Shown: positions 26,604 through 36,591, counted from the first letter of the stretch. The stretch: DNA of 64,000 bases from Fen-1077 sp964462865 (GCA_964462865.1 CAYWZO010000001.1:62001-126000), one strand, 5' to 3'. Translations and numbers: made by a program. The notes: generated from the letters alone by a model not told the origin.

Positions 26604-28700
26604 GTGGGAACACAGAGATTTGAGAAGATACTTGAACCGTGCAATCTGGGTCAACTGCGGATTAAAAACCGCATGATAAAGACGGCCTCCGGGACAGCCA
26701 GCAGCTACGACATGGGCGGCTTCGTGAACGATAGACACATGGCCATGTACGAAGCTATAGCCAGAGGTGGTGCAGGTCTTATCATCGTGGAAATGGGCGG
26801 CATTGACCCTCCGCTGGGACTGCATAACCGCTTCCAGTTGCTTCTCAACGATGATGAACACATCCCGGGCTTCAGCCGCCTGGCCCAGGTCATCCACAAA
26901 CACGGTTGCTATGTCTTGCAGCAGCTCTTCCATGCGGGGCCCTGGCACGACCCGCATTCCGGTCTTCAGCCGATTTCCTCTTCATCGCTGACCGCCGACG
27001 AGTTACTCGGCCTCATCCCGTCCGAGGTGCCCACGGCCCTGACCGCCAACCAGTTACCCCAGGGGCTGACCATCCCGGAGATTGAAGACATTGTGGATAA
27101 ATTCGCCGCGACGGCCGAGCGAGCGAAGAAGGCCGGGTTTGATGGTGTGGAGGTAAATTGCGGTACCGGCCACCTGATTAACAGTTTCTTATCCCGTATC
27201 TGGAACCGGCGCCAGGACGCCTATGGCTATCAGGATTTTGAAGGCCGCACCCGGTTTGCGGTTGAAATCATCCGGGAAATCAAGCGGCGCCTGGGGCAAG
27301 ATTTTATCGTGTCAGCGCTGGTCAACGTCATCGAGCTCGGACACGAGAAAGGTACCACCATCGAGGAAGGGCAGCAGATTGCACGGATAATACAGGAAGC
27401 CGGCGCCGATTGCATTCACGCCCGGGCCAATGCCTATTCCGGCCTGCCGGAAATCATCAGGTCCGAGCAGTATTTCTATCCCGAACCACCGAAGCCTTTA
27501 ATCCAAGAACTGGACTGGAGGCGCCAGGGTGCGGGGGCGCTGGTGCCCCTGGCGGCCGCTGTCAAACAGGTAGTCTCGATTCCGGTTATCGCCGTGGGCA
27601 GACTCGACCCGGTGATCGGCGAGGAAGCCCTACGTCAGGGTAAGGTCGACCTGATTGGTATGACCCGGCGCCTGCTGGCGGACCCGGAGCTTCCCAACAA
27701 GGTCGCCGCGGGAAGGATGAAAGATATTCGCCCTTGCACCGCCTGCATGTTCTGCACTTCCCGGATCCGTATTTATAAACCCGTTGCCTGCCAGGTGAAC
27801 GCCGCTTTAGGGAACGAACAGGACTACCTCATCAAACCGGCGGAGAAGAAGAAAAAGGTACTGGTAATCGGCAGCGGGCCGGCCGGCATGGAGGCGGCCA
27901 GGGTGGCGACAATGAGAGGCCATGAAGTCATCCTTTACGAAAAGGGGCATAAACTGGGAGGGCTGCTGCCCCTGGCGGCACTGGTAAAGGGTCATGAAGG
28001 CGACTACCTGATGGAATACGTTCACTACCTGATAACCCAGCTTGGCAAACTGGGCGTTGATATCAGGTTGGGGAAGGAGTTTAGTCCGGCGATGGTCCAG
28101 GAAGCCAGGCCGGATGCCGTCATCGTAGCGGGAGGCGGGATTCCTACCATCCCGGAGATACCCGGCATCAACCGGCGTAATGTCGTTAGCGTCCCTGCCC
28201 TGCATCGCATGCTCAAGTTCTATTTAAGGTTCTTGAGTCCCAGGTTACTGGGAGAGCTGACCAGAATCTGGATGCCCCTCGGTAAAAAGGTGGTGATTAT
28301 CGGCGGCGGTTTACAGGGCTGCGAGCTGGCGGAGTTCCTGGTCAAGCGTAACCGGAAGGTTACCATCGTTGAATCAGCCGAGACCCTGGGCGAGGGAGTA
28401 CCGGAACGAAAAAAGCACCCCCTTTTCCGGTGGCTGAAGAACAAGGGCGTGACCATGATGACCGGGGTGAAATACGAGGAGATAACGGACCAGGGGCTGG
28501 TCATCATGACCAAGGAAGGCGAGAGGCAGACCATCAGCGCAGATACCATCGTGCCGGCTGTGCCTCTGAAGCCAAACACTGAACTGTTCCGAAGCCTTGA
28601 AGGTAAAATCCCCGAGGTTTATCTCATTGGCGACTGCAATGATCCACAGGTGATAATCGACGCCGTAGCGGCCGGTTACCGCGTGGCCAATGCCCTTTAA
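26604..28700 (+). CDS. Old yellow enzyme / 2,4-dienoyl-CoA reductase family flavoenzyme
   Basis: A 698-residue flavo-iron-sulfur oxidoreductase of the FadH/BaiCD family, which reduces or forms conjugated C=C bonds in CoA esters, enones or steroids. GTG 26604 has AAGGAGA upstream. The N-terminal FMN barrel (about residues 5-350) includes LQQLFHAG and NCGTGHLINSFLS. The Fe-S motif CTACMFCTSRIRIYKPVAC (about 375-394) follows, then an FAD domain with VIGSGPAGMEAARVA and an NAD(P)-binding loop VIIGGGLQGCELAEF. It is followed by an SDR 26 bases downstream, so a reduction and a keto/hydroxy step may be paired. Confidence 0.9.
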   Translation: MGTQRFEKILEPCNLGQLRIKNRMIKTASGTASSYDMGGFVNDRHMAMYEAIARGGAGLIIVEMGGIDPPLGLHNRFQLLLNDDEHIPGFSRLAQVIHKHGCYVLQQLFHAGPWHDPHSGLQPISSSSLTADELLGLIPSEVPTALTANQLPQGLTIPEIEDIVDKFAATAERAKKAGFDGVEVNCGTGHLINSFLSRIWNRRQDAYGYQDFEGRTRFAVEIIREIKRRLGQDFIVSALVNVIELGHEKGTTIEEGQQIARIIQEAGADCIHARANAYSGLPEIIRSEQYFYPEPPKPLIQELDWRRQGAGALVPLAAAVKQVVSIPVIAVGRLDPVIGEEALRQGKVDLIGMTRRLLADPELPNKVAAGRMKDIRPCTACMFCTSRIRIYKPVACQVNAALGNEQDYLIKPAEKKKKVLVIGSGPAGMEAARVATMRGHEVILYEKGHKLGGLLPLAALVKGHEGDYLMEYVHYLITQLGKLGVDIRLGKEFSPAMVQEARPDAVIVAGGGIPTIPEIPGINRRNVVSVPALHRMLKFYLRFLSPRLLGELTRIWMPLGKKVVIIGGGLQGCELAEFLVKRNRKVTIVESAETLGEGVPERKKHPLFRWLKNKGVTMMTGVKYEEITDQGLVIMTKEGERQTISADTIVPAVPLKPNTELFRSLEGKIPEVYLIGDCNDPQVIIDAVAAGYRVANAL

Positions 28701-28726
28701 GAATAATAACGAAAGGAACTAAACAG

Positions 28727-29515
28727 ATGACCCAGGAGTATTTAAAATTGAAAGATAAAGTGATTATCGTTACCGGTGGCGCGCAAGGTATCGGCCGGGC
28801 TTATTCCCTGGGCATGGCGGAGGAGGGGGCTAAGCTGGTCATTGCCGATATCAACCTGCCGGCAGCCGAGGCAACCGCCAGGGACATTCAGGCCAAAGGG
28901 CGGGAGGCCCTGGCCCTCAAGACCGATGTCTCCAGCGTTGAAGATACGGTAACCATGGCGAAAAACACCGCGGAGCGTTTTGGCAGAATCGATGTCCTGG
29001 TCGCTAACGCCGGGATGCTGGAACGCAGCAAGTTCGGCATGGGGCCGTTCTGGGAAACCGATGTTGACGACTGGGACAGGGTCATCAACGTAAATCTCAA
29101 AGGTACTTTCCTGTGCTGTCGCGCCGTCTTTCCCTATATGAAGGCCCAGAACTTTGGTAAAATCATCACTATATCCTCACCGGTGGTATTTTTCGGGGCG
29201 ACCAACCTGCCGCATTACGTAGCCAGTAAAGCAGGAATCATCGGTTTAACCCGGTCTATGGCGCGGGAAGCGGGAGAATTCAATATCAACGTGAACTGCA
29301 TCGCCCCCGGCGCGACCCAGAGCTGGGAACCAACCGATGGGGGAGAATACGAATCTCGCCAGAAACTCCTTGAGTCATTAATACCCAAACGTCCCCTGAA
29401 ACGCGTCGAAAATCCCCAAGACCTTATCGGCACTGCCATCTTCCTGGCTTCAAAGGACAGCGACTTCATTACCGGGCAGACGATTATCGTCGATGGTGGC
29501 GAAGTAATGAATTAA
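28727..29515 (+). CDS. Short-chain dehydrogenase/reductase (FabG-like)
   Basis: NAD(P)-dependent SDR of 262 residues. The cofactor loop TGGAQGIGRAY, the NAG motif ANAGML, the catalytic serine in TISSPV and the Y-K pair in HYVASKAG are all present. The tail FITGQTIIVDGGEVMN is typical of the classical family. AAAGGAAC precedes the ATG. It follows the dienoyl-CoA-reductase-like gene by 26 bases and is probably co-transcribed; an alcohol/ketone step on the same substrate is likely. Confidence 0.88.
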   Translation: MTQEYLKLKDKVIIVTGGAQGIGRAYSLGMAEEGAKLVIADINLPAAEATARDIQAKGREALALKTDVSSVEDTVTMAKNTAERFGRIDVLVANAGMLERSKFGMGPFWETDVDDWDRVINVNLKGTFLCCRAVFPYMKAQNFGKIITISSPVVFFGATNLPHYVASKAGIIGLTRSMAREAGEFNINVNCIAPGATQSWEPTDGGEYESRQKLLESLIPKRPLKRVENPQDLIGTAIFLASKDSDFITGQTIIVDGGEVMN

Positions 29516-29698
29516 GTGTTCCGGCTTTCTTCAGAGCAAAGTCGTTGTTTTAGGTCTAATCCTAAACCAACGTTATCTGCAAGAATCGATATTGCATTAT
29601 CACCGGTCTTCTCAGGTAAACAATTTAGCTTATAAGAAAAAGACTTGATATTTATGTCATAATAATCATATGAAATATAGCAGATATGGGGGGATAGC

Positions 29699-30559
29699 AT
29701 GGAAGAGATTAAGAAAAGCTTCTGCTTTAATATCGGTCATTTCGAGTGCAGCGTGGTGCGAGACACCATATCTCCCATGGAGCTGGAATTCCTTTTTTCC
29801 AACGTTCCGATAGAAAAGCTTAAAAAATTGCTAAATCAATACAACGTCCTGCCGGGCCGGGTGTTTGACGTAATGTGCGTGGTCGTCAAGACAGGTGACC
29901 ATACTATCCTCCTCGACACCGGCTGGGGGACCAGTCAAAAACCCGATGAAGGCAAACTAATCGAGAACCTAAAGCTTCAGGGGATACAGGGCGGGGATAT
30001 CGATACCGTAATCCTTTCCCATGCCCACCCGGACCACATCGGCGGTATAATCGATGAAAAGAACAGACTATTTTACCCCCAGGCCCGATATTTCATGAAC
30101 AAAAAGGGATGGGAATACTGGACATCCCGACCAGACCTGTCATGCTATCCAGAAATGATACAACAGATGATGCCGGCGGCAGTGCAGAAGAACGTAATAC
30201 CGATTAAAGACCGGCTTACTTTAATCGATAGCGGCACTGAAATCCTGCCCGGGATCGAATATCTAAGCACGCCGGGGCACAGTCCGGACCACGGGGTGCT
30301 GATAATATCATCGGAGAACGAGCAATTACTGTATTCCTCAGACCTTTTTCAACATCCGTTGCAGATGGCCTGTCCTGATTTGTGTACGGGTTTAGATTAT
30401 AAGCCCGAGCAGGCCGTAGCATCGAGGACCCAGATGATGCAGCGGGCAGCAGCAGATAAAATGCTGGTTTTTGCCTGTCACTTTCCCTTTCCGGGGATTG
30501 GCCATATCGTACCCAGGGGAAAGACCTTTCAATGGCAACCGGTTAAAGCATCAGTTTAA
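29699..30559 (+). CDS. Metallo-beta-lactamase-fold hydrolase (AHL lactonase-like)
   Basis: Binuclear zinc hydrolase of 286 residues. The ligands are in SHAHPDHIGG (about residues 103-112), in STPGHSPDHGVL (about 190-201), in YSSDLFQHP and in FACHFPFPGIGH. The arrangement, with an N-terminal segment including VVVKTGDHTILLDTGWG, is that of N-acyl homoserine lactonases and related lactonases. A weak promoter-like pair, TTGATA and TATGAA, lies at 29645-29674. The gene is more AT-rich than its neighbours and stands alone, which may mean transfer. Lactone or ester hydrolysis is the likely chemistry; the substrate is unknown. Confidence 0.83.
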   Translation: MEEIKKSFCFNIGHFECSVVRDTISPMELEFLFSNVPIEKLKKLLNQYNVLPGRVFDVMCVVVKTGDHTILLDTGWGTSQKPDEGKLIENLKLQGIQGGDIDTVILSHAHPDHIGGIIDEKNRLFYPQARYFMNKKGWEYWTSRPDLSCYPEMIQQMMPAAVQKNVIPIKDRLTLIDSGTEILPGIEYLSTPGHSPDHGVLIISSENEQLLYSSDLFQHPLQMACPDLCTGLDYKPEQAVASRTQMMQRAAADKMLVFACHFPFPGIGHIVPRGKTFQWQPVKASV

Positions 30560-30646
30560 GTTTAAAGAAGTCATTTCTAATCGATAGCCTTGGCCACGCG
30601 CCAGCCGTGCGCGACAGCGTAGATCGTCATTCCCGATCCAGCGCTG

Positions 30647-31756
30647 TCAGGGTATAATTACCGGTTTAATCTCTTTTCCTGCCATCATGGCCTGGACCGC
30701 CTCGTTTATCCGCTCTAGGGGATAATGGTTGGTGACAATATCCGCGAAAGAATACCGGTGGCGTTTGTTAAGAATAAACTGGATGGCTTGGTGATAGTGG
30801 CGGATGGTGGCCGAGCCACTCCCGATGATCTCCAGATGCTTTAACATGATAAGACCGGGAATGATGGTCTGTTCCGCCAGGGACGACTGCCCGATAATAA
30901 GGTATTTGCCCCCCCGGCGGACGATGTCCATCCCCTCGCGGAAGGCCGCCGTCACGCCGGACGCCTCCACCACCACATCCGGGCCCCGCCCGCCGGTAAG
31001 CGCGAGAATCTCGGCCCGGCGCTTTTCCGGGTCGGGGACTTTCTCAATATCGATGGTGTAATCGGCCCCCCATTTTTTCGCCAGATTCAACCTCAACTCC
31101 GGGGCGCCGACAACGATGGTCTTCGAGGCCCCTCCTTCAGCGGCCAGCAGCGTGGCGTACAGCCCGACGGGCCCGCATCCCTGGATGACGACGCTGCTCT
31201 GGACGCCCAGGGCGCCGAGTCTTTCAAAGGCCGCCACGGCGGTCCTGAAAGCGCAGCAGACCCCGATGACTTCTTCATTGGATAATTCAGACGGAATCTT
31301 GATAATATCAGCCTCCGGGATAACGTACTCGTATTCCGCGAAACCGCCGGTAAGATAGGGATAGCTACCGGAAGAGCTGAAGCCGTAAGAATACCTGTTT
31401 TCACATAAATTAGGCTGGTTGTTTATGGCGCAGCTGTAACACTTCCCGCAGGAGACATGCGGCCACATAATACGGTCGCCGGTATTAACAGGCTCCCCGG
31501 CACAATCGACCGTCCTGCCCTCGCCGAGTTTAACAATCCTGCCCACCGCCTCATGACCGGGGATGACCGGCAAGGCGGGCTTGAGACCCATGTGCCCCTG
31601 CCACTGGTGAACGTCCGTGCCGCATATCCCCGCCATCTCGACCCTGACCAGGATGCCTTTCGGCTCTACTTCCGGGACCGGGAATTCACGGATTTCATAC
31701 GGCTTGTTGTAGGCAGTGATAACGGCGGCCCGGCTTTTTCCCGGAATACTATTCAT
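30647..31756 (-). CDS. Zinc-dependent medium-chain alcohol dehydrogenase
   Basis: NAD(P)-dependent MDR-family dehydrogenase of 369 residues. The catalytic zinc ligands are in GICGTDVHQW and GHEAVGR; the structural zinc site is CGKCYSCAINNQPNLC. The cofactor loop is VIQGCGPVGLYA. The opening MNSIPGKSRAAVITAYNKP is normal for the family. It lies 42 bases before the FabG-like SDR on the same strand, and is likely in one transcript with it. Polyol or secondary-alcohol oxidation is suggested by the family; no specific substrate can be named. Confidence 0.88.
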   Translation of the reverse strand: MNSIPGKSRAAVITAYNKPYEIREFPVPEVEPKGILVRVEMAGICGTDVHQWQGHMGLKPALPVIPGHEAVGRIVKLGEGRTVDCAGEPVNTGDRIMWPHVSCGKCYSCAINNQPNLCENRYSYGFSSSGSYPYLTGGFAEYEYVIPEADIIKIPSELSNEEVIGVCCAFRTAVAAFERLGALGVQSSVVIQGCGPVGLYATLLAAEGGASKTIVVGAPELRLNLAKKWGADYTIDIEKVPDPEKRRAEILALTGGRGPDVVVEASGVTAAFREGMDIVRRGGKYLIIGQSSLAEQTIIPGLIMLKHLEIIGSGSATIRHYHQAIQFILNKRHRYSFADIVTNHYPLERINEAVQAMMAGKEIKPVIIP

Positions 31757-31798
31757 TTTTTTATCACCTTTAGCTGATTCATAAATTATAGCAACCCT

Positions 31799-32560
31799 TT
31801 AAACCACGCTCTCGCCACCATCGACGCTTAAAGTCTGCCCCACGATGTCGGCGGCGACATTCGAGGCCAGGAAGGCCACGGCGTTGGCGATATCCTGGGG
31901 CTGGGTGGTCCTCCTCACGGGTATCCGCGCCGTAGCTCCCTGCAACATCTCCGGAGGTGGATTTCCACCGCCGAAATTGGTCAGTGCCAGGCCCGGGGCG
32001 ATGCTGTTCACATTGATGCCCGAAGGCGCCACATCCACCGCCAGCGCCTGGGTAAAGCCCACTACGCCGGCCTTGGCCGCATTGTAAGCCGCGGCATGAC
32101 CCATGCCCTTCCGGTAACCGATGGAGGAGATGTTGATGATTTTGCCGCTTTTATTGGCAAGCATGTTGTCCAGAACAGCTTTGGTACAGTTAATGGGCCC
32201 CTTAAGGTTGAGGTCAATATCCCGGGTATATTCCGCCTCGGTTTTTTCCACGAAGGGCCTGGGCGGGGTAATGGCGCCGGCGTTGTTGACCAGGATATCT
32301 ATCCGCTTGAACTGCGCCAGGGCGGATTTCACCACGCTGTTCACTTCGGCGCTGTCAGCAATATCGGCCTTCAGCGCCATCGTCTTGCGCCCTAAAGCCT
32401 CGATTTCCGCCGCAGTCTGCCTGGCCCCGGCCAGGTCAATATCAGCGACGATGACATCGCACCCTTCCCTGGCCAGGGTCAACGCGATGGCCTTGCCGAA
32501 CCCTTTTTGACTGCCCGCCCCGGTCACCAGGGCTACTTTACCTTTCAGACCCAGTTCCAT
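31799..32560 (-). CDS. Short-chain dehydrogenase/reductase (FabG-like)
   Basis: SDR of 253 residues. TGAGSQKGFGKAI is a cofactor loop with a two-residue insertion; NNAGAI, the serine in NISSIG and the Y-K pair in YNAAKAG are the catalytic features. GGAGG precedes the ATG. It lies 36 bases after the AOR gene and before the zinc dehydrogenase, all on the minus strand, so an aldehyde/acid and alcohol/ketone set appears to be co-expressed. Confidence 0.87.
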   Translation of the reverse strand: MELGLKGKVALVTGAGSQKGFGKAIALTLAREGCDVIVADIDLAGARQTAAEIEALGRKTMALKADIADSAEVNSVVKSALAQFKRIDILVNNAGAITPPRPFVEKTEAEYTRDIDLNLKGPINCTKAVLDNMLANKSGKIINISSIGYRKGMGHAAAYNAAKAGVVGFTQALAVDVAPSGINVNSIAPGLALTNFGGGNPPPEMLQGATARIPVRRTTQPQDIANAVAFLASNVAADIVGQTLSVDGGESVV

Positions 32561-32596
32561 GATAACCTCCTTATTTACTTATATATTTCTTCCGAC

Positions 32597-34438
32597 TTAT
32601 GGGATGCCAAGCTCCTCGACCTTCTCCGGCAGGGGGACACCGCTGGCATCCCAGCCCATTATAACATAGTAGTATTTTCTGGCCCGCTCATAGACTTTTC
32701 GGTCGATTTTCAGGTCGGCCAGCGCCCCGCCGCGGGTAGGCCCGTAAAAGCGCCGGGGTAATTTATCCGCAGCGCCGGTGATGCCCTCCCGGAGATTGAA
32801 CAGCCGCATCAGTGTCACCGTCCTTTCGGCGATGCGCAGGAGCTCCGGCAGGCCGGTGTCCCAGCCGGTTACCCCTTTGAGCAGTTCCACGGACTGTTCC
32901 AGCGTCATGTCCGGGAAATGGCAGACGACCAAGGAATCATAAATAATGTTCTGGAGCTGCACATCTTTAAAGATAGCCACTTTACGCGGGTTGATTTCCG
33001 CGGGGGAAGGCGGCGTCATCCAGCCGAAGGCATGGAAAGGTTTGAACTTCGGCTCCATGGCCAGCAACTCGTCAGGCGCCGCCACGCAGTGGTCAGCGCC
33101 GGTGGGAGATAGCATGTAAGCCAGGAACAGGGCGGAGCCTATCCTGGGTTCATGCATGCCGGGCTCCAGCCCTTTAACATGAAGGGCGAAATCCCGGCAG
33201 CGTTTACCAAGTTTTTCCGCCATCCTGGCCGTGCCCTCGGCCAAGAGATTACCGATGCCGGTACGCGTGGCAATCAGGTCAATAACCTTGAGCAAGGCAT
33301 CGGCGTTACCAAACCGGAGTTCGAGGCCGCCGGTGTCCTGCTTCGTTAACAAGCCTTTTTCATAACACTCCATCGCGAAGGCAATCGTGCTGCCGGTGGA
33401 GATGGTGTCCAGTGCGTAGGCGTTACAGCGTTCGTTGCCCTTGAGTATGGCCTTGAGGTCGCTCACACCGCAGTCCGAGCCGATAGCGGCCAGGGTCTCG
33501 TATTCCGGGCCACCGTAAGCCGGGTCGACGTGATAGGGCTCTTCCAGCCTGACCACTTTTTTACAGCGTATCGGGCAGGCGAAACAACCTTCCATGCCTA
33601 TCCGGGCAGTATCTTTAATCACACCGGCATGTATCAGCTTCACCTCGGGGAAGCCCCCGTCACGGAAGTTACGGATGGGTAAATCTCCGGTAACCACCTG
33701 GCGCAGCATCGACGGGCCGCCCGTGCCGAACTCGGACATGGGCGAGGGATGGGTCAACTGCTGCCTGATTTCCTTCACCTTAGCGGCATCGGCCACCGGC
33801 GGGAGCGTGTGCCCCCTGACGGCAATCGCCTTGAGGTTTTTCGAGCCCATCACCGCCCCCAGGCCACCTCTCCCGGCGGCATCGTGACAGCCTTCCATGA
33901 TACAGGCAAACCGCACCTGGTTTTCACCCGCCGGCCCGATGAACGCGACCTGTATTTTAGGGTCGTCCAGTTCTTTTCTGATGGCCGTCTCGGTCTCCAG
34001 CGTCTCTTTCCCCCAGAGATGGCGGGCATCTTTGATTTCCGCTTTACCATCATGCACCCAGAGATAGACCGGCCCGGCGGCTTTACCTTCGATGATAATC
34101 GCATCATAGCCAGCCCGTTTCAGCTCGGCCATCCAGAACCCTCCGACTTCCGCCTTGGCGATGCCCCCGGTCAACGGCGACTTGGCCCCGATGCAGTTGC
34201 GCGCCGCCCCGGGCAGGAGCAGGCCGGAGACCGGCCCCAGGGCAAAGATTAATTTATTATCCGGACTCAAAGCGTCTATACCAGGTTTCACTTCCTTCCA
34301 GAGGTAATAGGCAATAAAGCCGGCCCCACCCAGGTATTTCCGGCAGAACGTCTCATCGATTTCATCAGTTGCCATACGTCTCCGGGAAAGATTGACCCGG
34401 AGGATTTTGCCATGATAACCAAGGGTTTTATTAGCCAA
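32597..34438 (-). CDS. Aldehyde:ferredoxin oxidoreductase (tungsten/molybdenum pterin)
   Basis: Cytoplasmic enzyme that interconverts aldehydes and carboxylic acids with ferredoxin, using a bis-tungstopterin and one [4Fe-4S] cluster. Of the cluster ligands, CFACPIRC and the distal cysteine in LVVCHF are present. The N-terminal domain (GYHGKILRVNLS) and AVMGSKNLKAIAVRG are family marks. TTG 34438 is chosen because AGGAGGAA lies eight bases upstream and the protein then begins at the family's usual point; this gives 613 residues. It is a close paralogue of the AOR at 61085. The divergent MarR gene, with a repeat-bearing spacer between, is its probable regulator. Confidence 0.9.
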   Translation of the reverse strand: MANKTLGYHGKILRVNLSRRRMATDEIDETFCRKYLGGAGFIAYYLWKEVKPGIDALSPDNKLIFALGPVSGLLLPGAARNCIGAKSPLTGGIAKAEVGGFWMAELKRAGYDAIIIEGKAAGPVYLWVHDGKAEIKDARHLWGKETLETETAIRKELDDPKIQVAFIGPAGENQVRFACIMEGCHDAAGRGGLGAVMGSKNLKAIAVRGHTLPPVADAAKVKEIRQQLTHPSPMSEFGTGGPSMLRQVVTGDLPIRNFRDGGFPEVKLIHAGVIKDTARIGMEGCFACPIRCKKVVRLEEPYHVDPAYGGPEYETLAAIGSDCGVSDLKAILKGNERCNAYALDTISTGSTIAFAMECYEKGLLTKQDTGGLELRFGNADALLKVIDLIATRTGIGNLLAEGTARMAEKLGKRCRDFALHVKGLEPGMHEPRIGSALFLAYMLSPTGADHCVAAPDELLAMEPKFKPFHAFGWMTPPSPAEINPRKVAIFKDVQLQNIIYDSLVVCHFPDMTLEQSVELLKGVTGWDTGLPELLRIAERTVTLMRLFNLREGITGAADKLPRRFYGPTRGGALADLKIDRKVYERARKYYYVIMGWDASGVPLPEKVEELGIP

Positions 34439-34528
34439 AGTCGTTTCCTCCTGTAACCACCTGTCATTAATCAACGCACATAATATATAATATCATTGAG
34501 TCAATTAAAATGGGAAAAAAGGACTTTA

Positions 34529-34559
34529 TTTGATTTCCAATATTTGATATCCAATATCA
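34529..34559. promoter_or_regulatory. Tandem direct repeat and palindrome between AOR and MarR
   Basis: TTTGATTTCCAATA (34529-34542) is followed at once by TTTGATATCCAATA (34543-34556), a 14-base tandem repeat with one mismatch. Across the second copy lies the inverted repeat TGATAT-CCA-ATATCA (34545-34559). The 244-base AT-rich spacer divides a minus-strand AOR from a plus-strand MarR gene, so this is a good candidate operator for both. Confidence 0.5.
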
Positions 34560-34718
34560 TTTGAGGTATGATTATTATAACACAAATGTCAATCAATATT
34601 CTCGCCGGGAAAACCAATATTATATGGTTAATCAAACGAATATCGAGTTAACCGCAACCGTGACTATTTCAGGAAGGCCGAGGAACCTGGGTACAACGTT
34701 AATAACAGGACGATATAT

Positions 34719-35189
34719 ATGACGAAGCAACAGGAGCAAATTAAACTCTGGACGACACTGGTAAATACCAAAGACGCCATCAGCAAATTAAGACAAAGAG
34801 AACTGAAACAATATCATATTTCGGCGGAACAGACCGGTGTGCTATCGATTTTACGGAGAGTCCCGGGCGGCCTGACGCCCGCAGAAATATCCCGCCGGCT
34901 GCTCCGGGACCCCAGCAGCGTCACGGTTATCCTGAACCGAATGGTGGCCAAAGGCTTGATAAGCAAATCGAAAGACAAAAAGAAGAAGAACCTGATAAGA
35001 GTCACTCTAACAAAAAAGGGGGACGACCTTTACAGCCAGATATTAAAAAGAATGTGCATTTACGGGCTTTTTGCCGTGCTGTCCGATGAGCAATGCCAGC
35101 AGCTCCAGGCCTGTCTCAACACCCTTCTGGCGGAGGCAACCGGAAGGTTAAAATGGCCGTTTGAGATAACGACCGGGCGTACCATCTGA
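34719..35189 (+). CDS. MarR family transcriptional regulator
   Basis: A 156-residue winged-helix dimeric repressor. The DNA-binding core LTPAEISRRLLRDPSSVTVILNRMVAKG (kept here in two parts: helix 3 LTPAEISRRLL and recognition helix SSVTVILNRM) and the basic wing SKDKKKKNLIRVTLTKKG are clear. It lies divergent from the AOR gene and 31 bases before an MmgE/PrpD gene, so it probably responds to an intermediate of their pathway. Phenolic acids or aldehydes are common MarR ligands, but nothing here proves one. Confidence 0.85.
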   Translation: MTKQQEQIKLWTTLVNTKDAISKLRQRELKQYHISAEQTGVLSILRRVPGGLTPAEISRRLLRDPSSVTVILNRMVAKGLISKSKDKKKKNLIRVTLTKKGDDLYSQILKRMCIYGLFAVLSDEQCQQLQACLNTLLAEATGRLKWPFEITTGRTI

Positions 35190-35220
35190 TGTCCCGGATT
35201 CGAGACTGGGGGGTATAAAA

Positions 35221-36591
35221 ATGAACGAGACCAGAGCGTTAGCCAATTTTATTACTAACATAAAATATGATGACTTGAGCGAAGAAATCATCACCAAGGC
35301 GAAAACCCTGATACTGGACCAGTTCGGCTGCGAGCTGGCGTTTGCAGTCATGCCCTGGGGCCGGGCGGTATACCAGTACGTCAGAGACAAAAAGGGAGCC
35401 AGCGGCGAAAGCACCGTAGTGCATTACGGCCTGAAGACCGTGCCGGAAGACGCCGCTTTCGCCAATGCCGTTTTCGGACACGGCTTCGAAATGGACGATA
35501 CCGACCTGCGTACCACGTCTCACCCAGGCGTCGCGGTGATACCGGCGGCCATGGCAACGGGCGAAAAGGAAAGGATAACCGGCCGGGAACTGATTACGTC
35601 CGTGGTGGTCGGTTACGACGTCATGATACGTATCGGTATGGCCTCCCGTTTGATGCAGGAGCGCGGGTTCCATACCACCGCCGTCCTGGGGCCTTTCGGT
35701 GCCGCGGCGGCAACATGTAAAGTCCTGGGACTTAACGCCGATACGGTAACCAGCGCGCTGGGGATAGCGGCCAGCCAGTGCGGCGGCATTTCTGAATATA
35801 CAAGAAGCGGCGGCTCCGTCAAGCGACTGCATGCTGGTTTTGCAGCTCAAGCAGGAACCAGAGCCACCCTGACGGCCCGGCTCGGCATCACCGGCCCGTC
35901 GACAGCCATCGAAGGCAAGAGCGGCTTTTGCCAGGCCTACGCCGATAAATACTTCCTTAAAGACATTACGGACGGCCTGGGCAGGGAATTCAGGATTCTA
36001 GGGGTGGGCACCAAGTCCTATTGCTGCTGTTTCGCCCAGCACGCCGTCATTGATGCCACCACTTTAATAGCTAAAAAACACCGGGCCAGACCGGAGGAAA
36101 TCGAGGAGGTAGTGGTGGCACAGAGAGCTAGGGAAGCCAACGCGGTGGGAACGATAGTGGAACCCACCGATGTGATTTCAGCCCAGTTCAGCGGGCGTTT
36201 CGGCCTGGCCCTTAGGCTGGTTAAAGGAGGCAATGAATTCAAGGACTATTCAGAAGAGAACCTGAAAGACCCACAGATACTCGCCCTGGTGAAAAGGGTG
36301 AAATACGGCGTCGATAAAGAGCTGGAGGCAATGCCGCCAGCATCCAACCCGGCTAAAGTAATGATAAAACTCAAGGACGGCACCATCTACCGGGAAAGGG
36401 TAGATTACTCCAAAGGCACGGTGCAGAACCCGATGACTAAGGAGGAACTGGAAAACAAATTCCGGAGCCTGGCCTCCATGGTCATACCGGCAGACCGGGT
36501 GGAAGACATCATCCGGGTGGTGGGAAAACTGGAAGAAGTGGATGATGTAAATAACCTGACTCCCCTGCTGGTGGTCGGTGGCAACGCGTAG
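35221..36591 (+). CDS. MmgE/PrpD family protein
   Basis: A 456-residue member of the 2-methylcitrate dehydratase/cis-aconitate decarboxylase family. Family marks are GHGFEMDDTDLRTTSHPG (first active-site motif, with the D-D-T and H residues kept), AAAATCKVLGL, and the C-terminal sheet VMIKLKDGTIY. Unlike the PrpD at 13723, the first motif is canonical. GGGGGGTATAA lies before the ATG. It follows MarR, and a third, N-terminal PrpD fragment lies near 38962. The natural substrate may be a branched hydroxy-diacid. Confidence 0.85.
   Translation: MNETRALANFITNIKYDDLSEEIITKAKTLILDQFGCELAFAVMPWGRAVYQYVRDKKGASGESTVVHYGLKTVPEDAAFANAVFGHGFEMDDTDLRTTSHPGVAVIPAAMATGEKERITGRELITSVVVGYDVMIRIGMASRLMQERGFHTTAVLGPFGAAAATCKVLGLNADTVTSALGIAASQCGGISEYTRSGGSVKRLHAGFAAQAGTRATLTARLGITGPSTAIEGKSGFCQAYADKYFLKDITDGLGREFRILGVGTKSYCCCFAQHAVIDATTLIAKKHRARPEEIEEVVVAQRAREANAVGTIVEPTDVISAQFSGRFGLALRLVKGGNEFKDYSEENLKDPQILALVKRVKYGVDKELEAMPPASNPAKVMIKLKDGTIYRERVDYSKGTVQNPMTKEELENKFRSLASMVIPADRVEDIIRVVGKLEEVDDVNNLTPLLVVGGNA

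Noticed and set aside
34480..34504. Minus-strand promoter TTGACT ... TATTAT for the AOR at 32597
   Set aside because: The two boxes are only 13 bases apart, too close for a normal promoter.
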